From Dactylococcopsis salina PCC 8305 (GTDB lineage Bacteria > Cyanobacteriota > Cyanobacteriia > Cyanobacteriales > Rubidibacteraceae), in assembly GCF_000317615.1 (NCBI RefSeq), contig NC_019780.1, forward strand, positions 372,001 to 436,000: 64,000 bases of DNA, in the 5' to 3' direction. A model generated the notes under the pieces. That model ran no database searches and was not told where the DNA came from. It saw only the letters and a list, made by a program, of their open reading frames with translations. The position numbers and the translations under genes were made by a program. Shown piece after piece: positions 25,384-33,417 of this stretch. Within the stretch, counting starts at the first letter, position 1; every line of letters begins with the position of its first letter.

Positions 25384-26430
25384 CTAAACGAGGACACCCA
25401 TAATTTTCGTTTTAATCGCACGTTCATCTAAATTCCGTCCAATTAAGACTAAACGAGTTTGACGCGGTTCTTCATTTCCCCATGCTCGATCATAAAACGA
25501 ATCTAAATGTTTTCCCACTCCTTGTACCACTAAACGCATCGGTTTTTTCGGAACATTTACGAACCCTTTCACCCGATACACTTCCGCTTCCTTATACAGT
25601 TCTTGCAAACAGTCCATTAATTTTTTCGGTTCAAATTCCTGATCTAAAATCAACTGTACGGAGTTAATATCATCATCATGGTCGTGTTCTTCTTCGTGAT
25701 CATGGTGACTGGGACGAGTTTCTAGATTGTCTTCTACCGCTGCGTCAAACCCTAATAAAATTTCGGCGGCAATTTCCCCGTTATAACAGGGAACAATATT
25801 CACTCCTGCTGGTAATTCTTGCTTTAACCAAGTTTCAACTTTTTTACGGGTGGTTTCATCCACTCGATCGACCTTTGTTAACAAAACTAAATCGGAACAA
25901 GCTAACTGATCCTCAAATAATTCCTCGATCGGGGTTTCATGTTCTAAATTAGGATCAGCTTGACGTTGTGCTTCTAGTGCGTCTAAATCTCCCACTAACG
26001 CCCCACTGGCGATCGCTTCACAATCAACCACTGTAACGACACCATCCACTGTGGCGCTGTTCCGAATTTGGGGCCAACGGAATGCCTGGACTAAGGGTTT
26101 CGGTAGTGCCAACCCTGATGTTTCGACGACAATACAATCAATTTTATCCCGTCGTTTTAACAACTCCTGCATAGTGGGGAAAAACTCTTCTTGTACCGTA
26201 CAACATAAACAGCCGTTGGTGAGTTCTAAGATATTATTGCTTGCGTCTTCTTCTTCCTCACAAATTTGGCAATTGCGAAGTAAGTCGCCATCAATTCCCA
26301 CTTCCCCAAATTCATTCACGAGAACAGCAATTTTGCGCCCTTGATTATTTTGCAATAAATGTCGCACGAGCGTTGTTTTTCCCGCACCAAGAAAGCCTGT
26401 TACTACTGTAACTGGTATTTTTGCCGCCAT
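25384..26430 (-). CDS. cobW: CobW-family metal chaperone GTPase
   Basis: A 348-residue G3E GTPase: Walker A GFLGAGKTTL (residues 12-21), CLCC metal motif in LELTNGCLCCTVQ, VVETSGLALPKPL, and LVLLTKVDRVD for base recognition, then a histidine/aspartate-rich stretch HHDHEEEHDHDDD and the CobW C-terminal domain (EVYRVKGFVNV). CobW proteins deliver cobalt, zinc or iron. It lies downstream of hupE and the DUF2808 gene under a cobalamin riboswitch, which favours a cobalt or cobalamin role, though about 300 bases of repeat separate it from the DUF2808 gene. Confidence 0.88.
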   Translation of the reverse strand: MAAKIPVTVVTGFLGAGKTTLVRHLLQNNQGRKIAVLVNEFGEVGIDGDLLRNCQICEEEEDASNNILELTNGCLCCTVQEEFFPTMQELLKRRDKIDCIVVETSGLALPKPLVQAFRWPQIRNSATVDGVVTVVDCEAIASGALVGDLDALEAQRQADPNLEHETPIEELFEDQLACSDLVLLTKVDRVDETTRKKVETWLKQELPAGVNIVPCYNGEIAAEILLGFDAAVEDNLETRPSHHDHEEEHDHDDDINSVQLILDQEFEPKKLMDCLQELYKEAEVYRVKGFVNVPKKPMRLVVQGVGKHLDSFYDRAWGNEEPRQTRLVLIGRNLDERAIKTKIMGVLV

Positions 26431-26445
26431 GAAATTAACTCCTTA

Positions 26446-26745
26446 TTTTGTTATTTGTTATTTGTTGTTTGTTATTTGTTATTTGTTATTTGTTATTCGT
26501 TATTTGTTATTTGGCAAGTCATCACAGAATAAGTAAGACCATTTTGATAAACTGGCGTTACAAACCAGCCCATTGTTTCCCCCTTTGAAAGGGGGGCTAG
26601 GGGGGGATTTAGGGGGGCAACCCCCCAGAATTGGGGGATTTAGGGGGCAACCCCCAGAATTGGGGGATTTAGGGGGCAAAGTCCCCCAGAATTGGGGGAT
26701 TTAGGGGGCAAACCCCAGAATTGGGGGATTTAGGGAGCAACCCTA
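26446..26745. repeat. TGTTATT heptamer array and tandem palindromic repeat
   Basis: About nine copies of TGTTATT (26446-26512) lie just upstream of cobW. A dispersed palindrome CCCCCTTTGAAAGGGGGG (26579-26597) and then five imperfect copies of a 28-30 base unit AACCCCCAGAATTGGGGGAT TTAGGGGGC lead into the 3' end of the DUF2808 gene. No gene is seen. Confidence 0.85.
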
Positions 26746-27299
26746 AAATCATTGTCATTGCTGCGATCGTAAAATTGTAATCGTCTTACGCCTAGATACA
26801 AATCTTGAGTGATGTTTCCTGCGGGACGAGCCGTTATACCGAACAAATAAACCCCATCATATTGCGGATTTTTTCTCGGTTTTAACCCCAATGTCATCGT
26901 TGTTCCAGGGGGAATCGGTTGACGAAATGTTGCCGTAATTTTTCGATGATCCTCGCTTTGGGAAACATTAGCGAGGGAGAGACTTTCTTGTTTCTTGTTG
27001 GGTGTTCCGACAAAAGCAGTGGTTTCTTCTAATAACAAGGGAATGTCATCAATTCCCCCTCTTTGAGTAATCACCAGTTCACCTAAAGATTCGCCAGCAT
27101 CAGAGGGAAGCGTGAGAGTAAAGTAATAAGTTGCTCCTCTTCTATGGATTTCATTAAAGGTGGTTTTTACTTTTTCTAAACGAGGAGCTGCTTCAAAAAA
27201 TACTGTTCCGTCTAAACGCTCCCCAGCAGAAGCTGATGGCATAATGATGCTCAAAGTGCTGAGAAAAAACAAGCTCGATCGAAGCCACGAAACACCCAT
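26730..27299 (-). CDS. DUF2808 secreted protein
   Basis: A 189-residue protein with a signal peptide (WLRSSLFFLSTLSIIMPSASAGE) and a DUF2808 domain: the hallmark FEAAPRLEKVKTTFNEIHRRGATYYFTLTLP and YDGVYLFGITARPAGN...YLGVRRLQFYD segments are clear. DUF2808 proteins are almost restricted to cyanobacteria and are periplasmic with unknown function. It follows hupE by 15 bases, so it belongs to the riboswitch-controlled unit, hinting at a role in cobalt handling (inference). Its last codons run into a tandem repeat. Confidence 0.82.
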   Translation of the reverse strand: MGVSWLRSSLFFLSTLSIIMPSASAGERLDGTVFFEAAPRLEKVKTTFNEIHRRGATYYFTLTLPSDAGESLGELVITQRGGIDDIPLLLEETTAFVGTPNKKQESLSLANVSQSEDHRKITATFRQPIPPGTTMTLGLKPRKNPQYDGVYLFGITARPAGNITQDLYLGVRRLQFYDRSNDNDFRVAP

Positions 27300-27314
27300 G
27301 ATCTTAGTCTCCTT

Positions 27315-27986
27315 TTAGATAGCAGAAGTCAGAAAGACAATTCCCATCCCCATTATTCCACAGCCAATCAAGCGGCTGAGAGGAAGACTCGGTGTGCTAA
27401 GTTGAGCAAGAAGCGTTTGTGCGAGTTTATAGCTACTTAAAGCAATGGTTAATTGAATGAGACTAAACCCTGCTAAATAAGCAATTAAAGGGGTCATTTC
27501 TGCGCCGATAATCGCTTCTCCGTAAGCGTAACCATGAAAAACCCCAACGATCGCGCTTCCCAAAAGGATTACCATTGTGTAAGGGAAAGACTTTTCTTCC
27601 TCATTAGGACGAGCAACGGTTAATAAAATTCCCACTGCTAAAACTGACGCACTAACCACCAATTCTAATAGAGGGAGATTCATTTCTTGTAAGTGAACTC
27701 CTGTTCCTAACATCGTCGCTGCGATAAACCCCATTGGAATCAGCCAACCTTGTTTACTTTTCGCCGCAATTAAACCGCTTCCAATCACAAACGCTAGATG
27801 ATCGAAACCAACAACGGGATGACCTAAACCAGAGAGAAATCCTTGCCATAAATTGCTAGGGGTTTCGCCACCAAAGGGATGATGAGCCGCCGCCGGTTGA
27901 GCGAAAGTGAGTAAAACTAAAACGGTGAAAAGACCAAAAGTTAATCGTTTCCAAGATTGATCATTGAGTGTCATTAGTTGTTTCAT
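27315..27986 (-). CDS. hupE: HupE/UreJ-family metal transporter
   Basis: A 223-residue protein with a cleavable signal peptide (ending PAAAHHPFGG) and six membrane helices. The HPFGG mature N-terminus, GLGHPVVGFDHLAFVIGSG with histidine and aspartate in the first helix, and VGVFHGYAYGEA are HupE/UreJ signatures for nickel or cobalt transport. A cobalamin riboswitch lies 390 bases upstream on the same strand, which points to cobalt as substrate in this organism. It heads an operon with the DUF2808 gene and probably cobW. Confidence 0.88.
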   Translation of the reverse strand: MKQLMTLNDQSWKRLTFGLFTVLVLLTFAQPAAAHHPFGGETPSNLWQGFLSGLGHPVVGFDHLAFVIGSGLIAAKSKQGWLIPMGFIAATMLGTGVHLQEMNLPLLELVVSASVLAVGILLTVARPNEEEKSFPYTMVILLGSAIVGVFHGYAYGEAIIGAEMTPLIAYLAGFSLIQLTIALSSYKLAQTLLAQLSTPSLPLSRLIGCGIMGMGIVFLTSAI

Positions 27987-28046
27987 TGCATTTTCTCCTG
28001 TTTCGGTGATAGTTTGATTGAATAGAGCGATCGAATAAAGACTAAT

Positions 28047-28131
28047 TGCCCCAGTCTTTAGTCAGCATTAAACCCGACCACCTGTTTAGCGCAGGTGATC
28101 CTCCCTAACAAAGGGAATTGGGGCAGTTTTT
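28047..28131. other. Three-way-junction structured element between riboswitch and hupE
   Basis: TGCCCCA (28047-28053) pairs with TGGGGCA (28119-28125). Inside are two hairpins: ACCACCTG/CAGGTG(A)T (about 28077-28099) and TCCCT/AGGGA (102-106 with 112-116 after 28000). A run of five T follows on the plus strand. On the minus strand it would lie in the hupE leader, 60-145 bases before its start. I do not recognise the fold as a known riboswitch. Confidence 0.5.
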
Positions 28132-28374
28132 ATCTCATAAATAAATCCTTAAGTAAGATGCGAGGTTCGGATTTCAAGGGATTTCTTCTCATTTCCCACT
28201 CCTTGAAACCAAATTCCCATCCCATTCGTTAATAATTATTACCGAGGACGATGATATCGGGACGAACGGTTATTTGTCCTCATTATCAGCATGAAGAATG
28301 CTAGGTCGTCATTAAAAGTCTGAGTGGATAAACGCATCTGTACCTCGCAGAATGGTTGTTAACGGTTGATTAAA

Positions 28375-28502
28375 CTTAGGTGGGTGTTCTGACTTGGAAA
28401 TCCTGTCGTTAAAACGTTTTTCCTTACAGTTGCGGGACAGTGGCGGCTTTTCACCGCGCTTTCCCCATTGCTTCGATCGAGCTTTCACGATCGAAACCTA
28501 AG
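28375..28502 (-). promoter_or_regulatory. Cobalamin riboswitch
   Basis: On the minus strand the order of conserved elements is that of the cobalamin aptamer: P1 arm CTTAGGT, GGGGAAAGCGCGGTG, the B12 box GCCGCCACTGTCCCGCAACTG, AAGTCAGAACACCCACC, and the closing P1 arm ACCTAAG (28375-28381 with 28496-28502). It precedes hupE on the same strand by nearly 400 bases. Cobalamin binding normally shuts off expression, so cobalt uptake would fall when B12 is plentiful. Confidence 0.85.
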
Positions 28503-28549
28503 AGTGTTTTTCACTATACCATGAGTTACCCCCCTTCAATCATTAATCC

Positions 28550-28852
28550 TTATGTTGGGTTACATTACTTTTCACCGAACCTACAGTTTGATGTTGGGTT
28601 TCGCTTCACTTCATCCAACCTACGGTTTGGTGTTGGATTTCATCACTTTCCACCGAACCTACATACCACCCCCTTCTTTTCCCCCCTTTCAAAGCCGGAG
28701 CGAAGTGAGGAGGTTAGGGGGGATTTCTTGTAACTTGACTTTTCACCGAACCTACAGTTTGATGTTGGGTTACATTACTTTTCATCCAACCTACAGTTTG
28801 ATGTTGGGTTTCGCTTCACTTCACCGAACCTACGGTTTGGTGTTGGATTTTA
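28550..28852. repeat. Dispersed TGTTGGGTT hairpin repeats
   Basis: Five or six copies of a repeat with arms ATGTTGGGTT(T/A) and (A/C)CGAACCTAC or CATCCAACCTAC, interrupted at about 28674-28727 by CCCCCCTTTCAAAG...GTTAGGGGGGAT. Frames through here are repeat translations; no gene is supported. Confidence 0.8.
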
Positions 28853-28859
28853 TCTGGAT

Positions 28860-28915
28860 GCGACGATTCATCATCCCAATATAATCTTCGATTTATTGGG
28901 ATGATGAATCGTCGC
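28860..28915. repeat. Perfect 22-bp inverted repeat
   Basis: The left arm 28860-28881 (GCGACGATTCATCATCCCAA, then TA) is perfectly complementary to 28894-28915 with a 12-base loop. There is no T run, so it is not an ordinary terminator. It lies about 200 bases upstream of the tnpB remnant and may belong to a mobile element end. Confidence 0.65.
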
Positions 28916-29111
28916 CAAAAAATTAAAAGTCCGTCAGGACATCCAACGACCACGCTCTCCGAACACCTTTGACCCAACGACCACGCGGACACGCTCGCGT
29001 GTCGAAGTGCAGGGCGACGCAGGCTCTCCGAACACCTTAAATCAATAATTAACAAATTGACATTTTTTAGTAAAAAAGCTAGATTAAAGGCACAAACAAC
29101 TAATCAAGTCA

Positions 29112-30317
29112 ATGCTAACTTTCAACTACCAGTATCGAATCTATCCCGATCAATCTCAAGAAGAAAAACTAATTGAGATTATGGAAGTTTGTCGAAGTGC
29201 ATACAATTACGCTCTTCGAGAAATTAAAGATTGGTGCAATAGTAGAAAGTGTCCTATTGACCGATGTAGTTTGGTTTCGGAATATATTATTTCTGCTGAT
29301 GCTAAATTCCCCAGTGAATTAAATCAACTTAATCAACTCCCAAAAGCGAAAAAGGAATTTCCGAATCTCAAACGAGTCCCCTCTCAAGTTCTGCAACAAA
29401 CCATTAAGCAGTTACATCGAGCATGGGACTTTTTTCGAGAAAGAGGGTATGGGTTTCCTCGGTTCAAAAAGTTTGGACAGTTTAAGTCGATTCTTTTTCC
29501 ACAATTTAAAGAATCCCCCCTAACCCCCCTTCGTAAGGGGGGAAAAGAAAGGGGGATTTGGCAAATTAACTTACCGAAAATTGGGAAAGTCAGAATCAAT
29601 GTTCATCGTCCAATTCCAGAGGGATTCAAAGCTCTCGCAAGTTCGGGTCATCAGAAAAGCAGACCGATGGTATGTTTCAGTTTGTATTCAATTAGATGTT
29701 AATGTTCCTGATCCACAACCTCATGGTCATCCAGTGGGTGTGGACATCGGGTTAGAGAAATTCTTGGCGAGAGCGTGATGGAGTTCTCGTAAAACCGCCA
29801 AAGTTCTTTAAGAAAATGCAAAGCAAGTTGAAATTACTGCAACGCCGACTTTCTAGAAAACAGAAGCGGTCAAAGAATTACGAGAAACAACGCATCAAGG
29901 TGGCAAGAATGCACCACAAAATTAGCAACACTCGAAAAGATTTCCATTATAAACAGGCTCACGCCTTGTGTGATGCTGGTGACATGATCTTCATGGAAGA
30001 TTTGGACTACCGCATTACAGCTAAGGGAATGCTTGGAAAAGAAATGTTAGATGGTGGTTTTGGACAATTCCGAACCATTACTCAACAAGTCTGTTGGAAG
30101 CGTGGAAAGTATTTCAGTGTTGTTGATGCAAGGGGATCAAGTCAAACTTGTCCAAATTGTGGTGTTCATGTCAAAAAAGATTTGAGTGTCAGAGTGCATA
30201 ATTGTCCTGAATGCAGCTATGAAGTGGACTCCAGATGTGGCAGCCGCTCAAGTTTTAAAAAATCGAGGAATCGAAAAAATTAGTACCGCAGGGCTTGTGG
30301 GAAAGGAAACGGCTTAG
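29112..30317 (+). pseudogene. tnpB: tnpB (IS200/IS605 RNA-guided nuclease), frameshifted
   Basis: The parts of one TnpB protein are spread over the three forward frames. N-terminus 29112 onward: FNYQYRIYPDQSQEEKL, SAYNYALREIKDW, RAWDFF. A shift near 29635 leads to VRVIRKADRWYVSV and GVDIGLEKFLA (RuvC-I). A shift near 29779 leads to KLKLLQRRLSRKQKRS, MIFMEDLDY (RuvC-II glutamate) and SQTCPNCGVHVKKDL with the zinc ribbon. A third shift near 30225 restores RDVAAAQVLKNRG (RuvC-III aspartate) to TAG 30317. Three shifts make a dead gene likely. A dispersed palindromic repeat (29510-29556) is inserted in frame. Confidence 0.9.
29510..29556. repeat. In-frame palindromic repeat inside tnpB
   Basis: AATCCCCCCTAACCCCCCTT, CG and AAGGGGGGAAAAG are the same dispersed palindrome found between genes at 18.34, 19.12, 26.58 and 38.5 kb. 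Here it is translated as ESPLTPLRKGGKERGIW within the TnpB frame. Confidence 0.7.
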
Positions 30318-30434
30318 GCAATCGGGCTGTCGGGGATGGAGTTCACTCCATCTAGATAAGTGGTGAAAGCCCAGAAATGGGAGTAACTAGGAAGCCCTCG
30401 ACATAATCTTTGATTTGTCGAGGGAGGATGTCAC
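30318..30434 (+). ncRNA. TnpB-associated omegaRNA 3' region and element right end
   Basis: The sequence after tnpB (GGGCTGTCGGGGATGGAGTT, a GGAGTTCACTCC hairpin, GTGGTGAAAGCCCAGAAATG, and GAAGCCCTCGAC at 30391-30402 pairing CCCTCGAC with GTCGAGGG 30417-30424, then GAGGATGTCAC) is the conserved right end of cyanobacterial IS605-type elements. It forms the scaffold part of the TnpB guide RNA; the guide would be the bases after 30434. No transposase gene is present. Confidence 0.75.
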
Positions 30435-30503
30435 GACTTTCCACCCAACAACCGTTCAGAAACCGCTAGAATGACCAATTAGTCGTTTATCGGAAAATTT
30501 AAT

Positions 30504-31706
30504 ATGGGTCGCGCTGAAAAAGTTATACTGGCTTACTCTGGGGGAGTTGATACCTCTGTTTGTATTCCCTATCTCAAGGCAGAATGGGGAGTGAAAGAAG
30601 TGATTACTCTCGCTGCTGATCTCGGACAGGGAGAAGATTTAAATCCAATTAAAGAAAAGGCACTTACGGCGGGCGCTTCCACTTCTTTGGTTGAAGATGG
30701 AGTAGAACGTTTTGTTAGAGAGTTCGCGTTTCCTGCGATTCAAGCTAATGCTTTATATGAAAATCGTTATCCTCTTTCTACGGCTTTAGCTCGTCCTTTA
30801 ATTGCACAAATGCTGGTGGAAGCGGCCGCGAAACATGGCGCTGATGCGGTTGCTCATGGTTGTACGGGAAAAGGAAATGATCAAGTCCGTTTCGATGTTT
30901 CCATTATGGCTTTAAATCCAGACTTAAAAATTCTTGCTCCGGCGCGAGAATGGGGAATGAGTCGAGAAGATGCCATTGCTTATGGGGAACGATTTGGGAT
31001 TGAAGCCCCAGTAAAAAAATCCTCTCCCTACAGTATTGATCAAAATCTTTTAGGACGAAGTATCGAAGCGGGTGCTTTAGAAGACCCCATGGTTGAACCC
31101 CCTGAAGAAGTTTATAGCATGACTTGCTCGATCGAGGAAACCCCAGACAAGGCGGAATATATTGATATTGGTTTTGAGAAAGGAATACCTGTCAGTGTCA
31201 ATGGAATTAAATATGAACCAGTGGCACTAATTGAAACCTTAAACGAACAAATTGGACATCATGGTTTTGGTCGCATCGACATGATCGAAAACCGAGTGGT
31301 TGGCATCAAATCAAGAGAAATTTATGAAGCGCCAGCACTACTGGCACTCATTCTCGCCCATCGTGACTTAGAAAGTCTCACCCTTACCGCCGATGTTACC
31401 CAATATAAGCGCGGTATCGAGGACACCTACTCCCAACTGATTTATCGTGGTTTATGGTACAGTCCCTTAAAACAGGCTTTAGAAGGATTTATTCAGCAAA
31501 CCCAAGAGCGAGTGACGGGAACAGTACGACTAAAATTATTTAAAGGGAATGCGATGATTGTTGGTCGTCAATCTGAAAATTCTTTGTATGCTTCAGATTT
31601 AGCGACTTATGGCTCAGAAGATGAGTTTGATCATAAAGCAGCAGAAGGATTTATCTATATTTGGGGACTACCGACAAAAGTCTGGTCAAAGTTCACCCAA
31701 TCTTGA
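30504..31706 (+). CDS. argG: Argininosuccinate synthase
   Basis: A 400-residue enzyme that ligates citrulline and aspartate with ATP in arginine synthesis. The N-terminal ATP-pyrophosphatase loop is [10 protein letters not shown] (residues 9-18), and [15 protein letters not shown] and [13 protein letters not shown]-type motifs follow (here [20 protein letters not shown]). Length and motifs are normal. It stands alone, between the tnpB remnant and a heptamer repeat array. Confidence 0.97.
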   Translation: MGRAEKVILAYSGGVDTSVCIPYLKAEWGVKEVITLAADLGQGEDLNPIKEKALTAGASTSLVEDGVERFVREFAFPAIQANALYENRYPLSTALARPLIAQMLVEAAAKHGADAVAHGCTGKGNDQVRFDVSIMALNPDLKILAPAREWGMSREDAIAYGERFGIEAPVKKSSPYSIDQNLLGRSIEAGALEDPMVEPPEEVYSMTCSIEETPDKAEYIDIGFEKGIPVSVNGIKYEPVALIETLNEQIGHHGFGRIDMIENRVVGIKSREIYEAPALLALILAHRDLESLTLTADVTQYKRGIEDTYSQLIYRGLWYSPLKQALEGFIQQTQERVTGTVRLKLFKGNAMIVGRQSENSLYASDLATYGSEDEFDHKAAEGFIYIWGLPTKVWSKFTQS

Positions 31707-31714
31707 CGCTTCAC

Positions 31715-31866
31715 TGATCACCCTTCGACAGGTGGAACACTGAGCCTGTCGAAGTGCTCAGGGCAAGCTGATCACTGGTTACTGATCACTGATCACTGAT
31801 CACTGATCACTGATCACTGATCACTGATCACTGGTCACTGGTCACTGGTCACTGGTCACTGATCAA
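31715..31866. repeat. GATCACT heptamer tandem array
   Basis: About eleven to thirteen copies of GATCACT/GGTCACT (31768-31863) preceded by GAGCCTGTCGAAGTG, separating argG from the convergent peptidase gene and reaching to within a few bases of its stop codon. Confidence 0.9.
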
Positions 31867-31867
31867 A

Positions 31868-32713
31868 CTAACATTGATGCCAAGGCATTGTAATTAAAGG
31901 GGTTAACGCCCAAACTAATTCTTTTCCTAAAGTTACCACAGGCGGCGCGACCACTTCTTCTTCGTTGATTAGAGCCTCAATCCGTTCTTCTAAACGGCTT
32001 TTGTTCGCGGTACAACTTAAAGCGGCACAACCGACTTGTGGATACTGTACCGTATAGTTCACAACCGTAATTAAAGATTCAGCCAGCAACAGTGAATCAA
32101 CGGTTTGAGTTGCTTTCCAATCGGCGCGGAGTTCTCGTAATAATAGTAATTCTTCCCAAAGGGCGGCACTATTAGGTAGCCAAGCGGTGATTCGATACAG
32201 CCAACCTAACCAGAAAAACCAAAAGGTATCTCGATAATAAAGATGTGCTTTTTCATGGGCGATTACGGCGTTAAGGTGGGCGCTGTCGAGGAGGGAAAAA
32301 AGTCCTTCACTGATCACCAGTTTCGAGTTCCAACCGCCGATTTGAGCGCTATAAGGAAGGGAAGTGGGGAGAATATGGGCGATCGAATCGCTGATGGAAG
32401 TAGTAGGATATTGAGAGAGTTTTCGGCTCGATCGCGCCCCCTGATCAAATTGCCAGCAGAGAACTGCGATCGCGCTGCCTAAAAATCCTAACGTCAGTCC
32501 ATAACTCCAATAACCCGTTTCTAATCCCAACATTCTCCCCTGTGTTCCCATACAAAATACCGCCATGGCTGTCATCAACAAGAGGAGAGGGGGAAACAGA
32601 AAATAAAACAGCGTCTGTTGCCAGCGTTGGGTATAGCTTAACCCTTGAGGCGATCGAGCGCAACGAATGATCACAGCACCGAAAAGACCAATCACAATCA
32701 TTATTGTGTGCAT
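31868..32713 (-). CDS. M56-family (BlaR1-like) membrane metallopeptidase
   Basis: A 281-residue membrane protein with helices at the N-terminus (TIMIVIGLFGAVIIRC, FYFLFPPLLLLMTAMAVF) and a zinc protease motif HExxH as IAHEKAHLYYRD, followed by a helix pair and LRELRADWKAT with the third zinc ligand region. It lacks a penicillin-sensor domain. BlaR1/MecR1 relatives cleave BlaI-type repressors after a signal. The start overlaps the stop of the upstream blaI-like gene by one base (TAATG), so the two make a regulator pair. The signal is unknown. Confidence 0.8.
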   Translation of the reverse strand: MHTIMIVIGLFGAVIIRCARSPQGLSYTQRWQQTLFYFLFPPLLLLMTAMAVFCMGTQGRMLGLETGYWSYGLTLGFLGSAIAVLCWQFDQGARSSRKLSQYPTTSISDSIAHILPTSLPYSAQIGGWNSKLVISEGLFSLLDSAHLNAVIAHEKAHLYYRDTFWFFWLGWLYRITAWLPNSAALWEELLLLRELRADWKATQTVDSLLLAESLITVVNYTVQYPQVGCAALSCTANKSRLEERIEALINEEEVVAPPVVTLGKELVWALTPLITMPWHQC

Positions 32714-33138
32714 TATTCACTTTCCTCCCGTTGTTGGCGAATTGCTCTTAAACGCGCAGCGATCGCGTCGATTTGTTCTAAACTAGCAGTATCGAGACGA
32801 TCGGCAAAAGAGGCGACTAAATCAGGATCACTGACCGCTAAAAACTTATTTAACTGTTCATAAGCGGTGAGTGCTTGTGCTTGTTCTTTGGTAAGTTTCG
32901 CTTGCCAATAAAAAGCACGTTTTTGTTTATGACAAGTGAGCCAACCTTTTTTCGTTAACCGTTGTAAAACCGTCGTCACCGAAGTGTAAGCTAACTCTCG
33001 ATCGGGATCGCTTAAAATTCGATCGTGAACCGCTTTCACCGAAACACAACCCAACGCCCATACAATTTCTAAAATCTCTCGTTCTAAGGGTCCCAAAGAC
33101 AGCTTTTGAGGACGATCACTGGGTAAAGGAGTCATCAA
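32713..33138 (-). CDS. BlaI/MecI/CopY-family transcriptional repressor
   Basis: A 141-residue winged-helix repressor: LGPLEREILEIVWALGCVSVKAVHDRIL then AYTSVTTVLQRLTKKGWLTCHKQKRAFYW (residues 15-78) is the BlaI DNA-binding domain, and the C-terminal helices dimerise. It should repress its own operon with the M56 peptidase gene downstream and be cleaved by that peptidase. Its promoter region, 33139 onward, contains a group II intron remnant. Confidence 0.85.
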   Translation of the reverse strand: MMTPLPSDRPQKLSLGPLEREILEIVWALGCVSVKAVHDRILSDPDRELAYTSVTTVLQRLTKKGWLTCHKQKRAFYWQAKLTKEQAQALTAYEQLNKFLAVSDPDLVASFADRLDTASLEQIDAIAARLRAIRQQREESE

Positions 33139-33165
33139 TTATAGCTTAATTTTCCCAACCAAATA

Positions 33166-33275
33166 GTCGGGTAGGTCAGAGACCTTGATTATAACATCTT
33201 GGTCTCCTTCCCCCCTCAGAATCGTGCGTCGACTTTCACCGCATACGGCTCAAGCAAACCAGACTCGTGTCGCAC
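33166..33275 (-). mobile_element. 110-bp group II intron remnant (5' tip fused to domains V-VI)
   Basis: On the minus strand the sequence starts GTGCGACACGAG, the same first 11 bases as the intron ending at 38070, and passes within about 20 bases into GCTTGAGCCGTATGCGGTGA, a clear domain V (33218-33251), then a domain VI hairpin with GAGACC/GGTCTC arms, ending CTACCCGAC at 33166. Domains I-IV are absent, so it cannot splice itself. It lies upstream of the blaI-like gene in the same direction. Confidence 0.75.
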
Positions 33276-33417
33276 ACAGCATACTATAGTTTAACTTAAC
33301 TCCTCTTGACAAAGCGCGATCGATCTATGACATTAAATTGAAAAAACTTTGCTACATAACACCAGCCCCCTAACCCCCAAACTTGGGGGAACTTGGTGAA
33401 CTTTATTTGTAGCAACC

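Noticed and set aside
28440-28884. Plus-strand frames of 97 and 110 residues with repeated LGYITFHRTYSLM
   Set aside because: They translate dispersed TGTTGGGTT hairpin repeats, and the first overlaps the cobalamin riboswitch.
28860-28915. The 22-bp inverted repeat as an intrinsic terminator
   Set aside because: No T run follows on either strand and no gene ends next to it.
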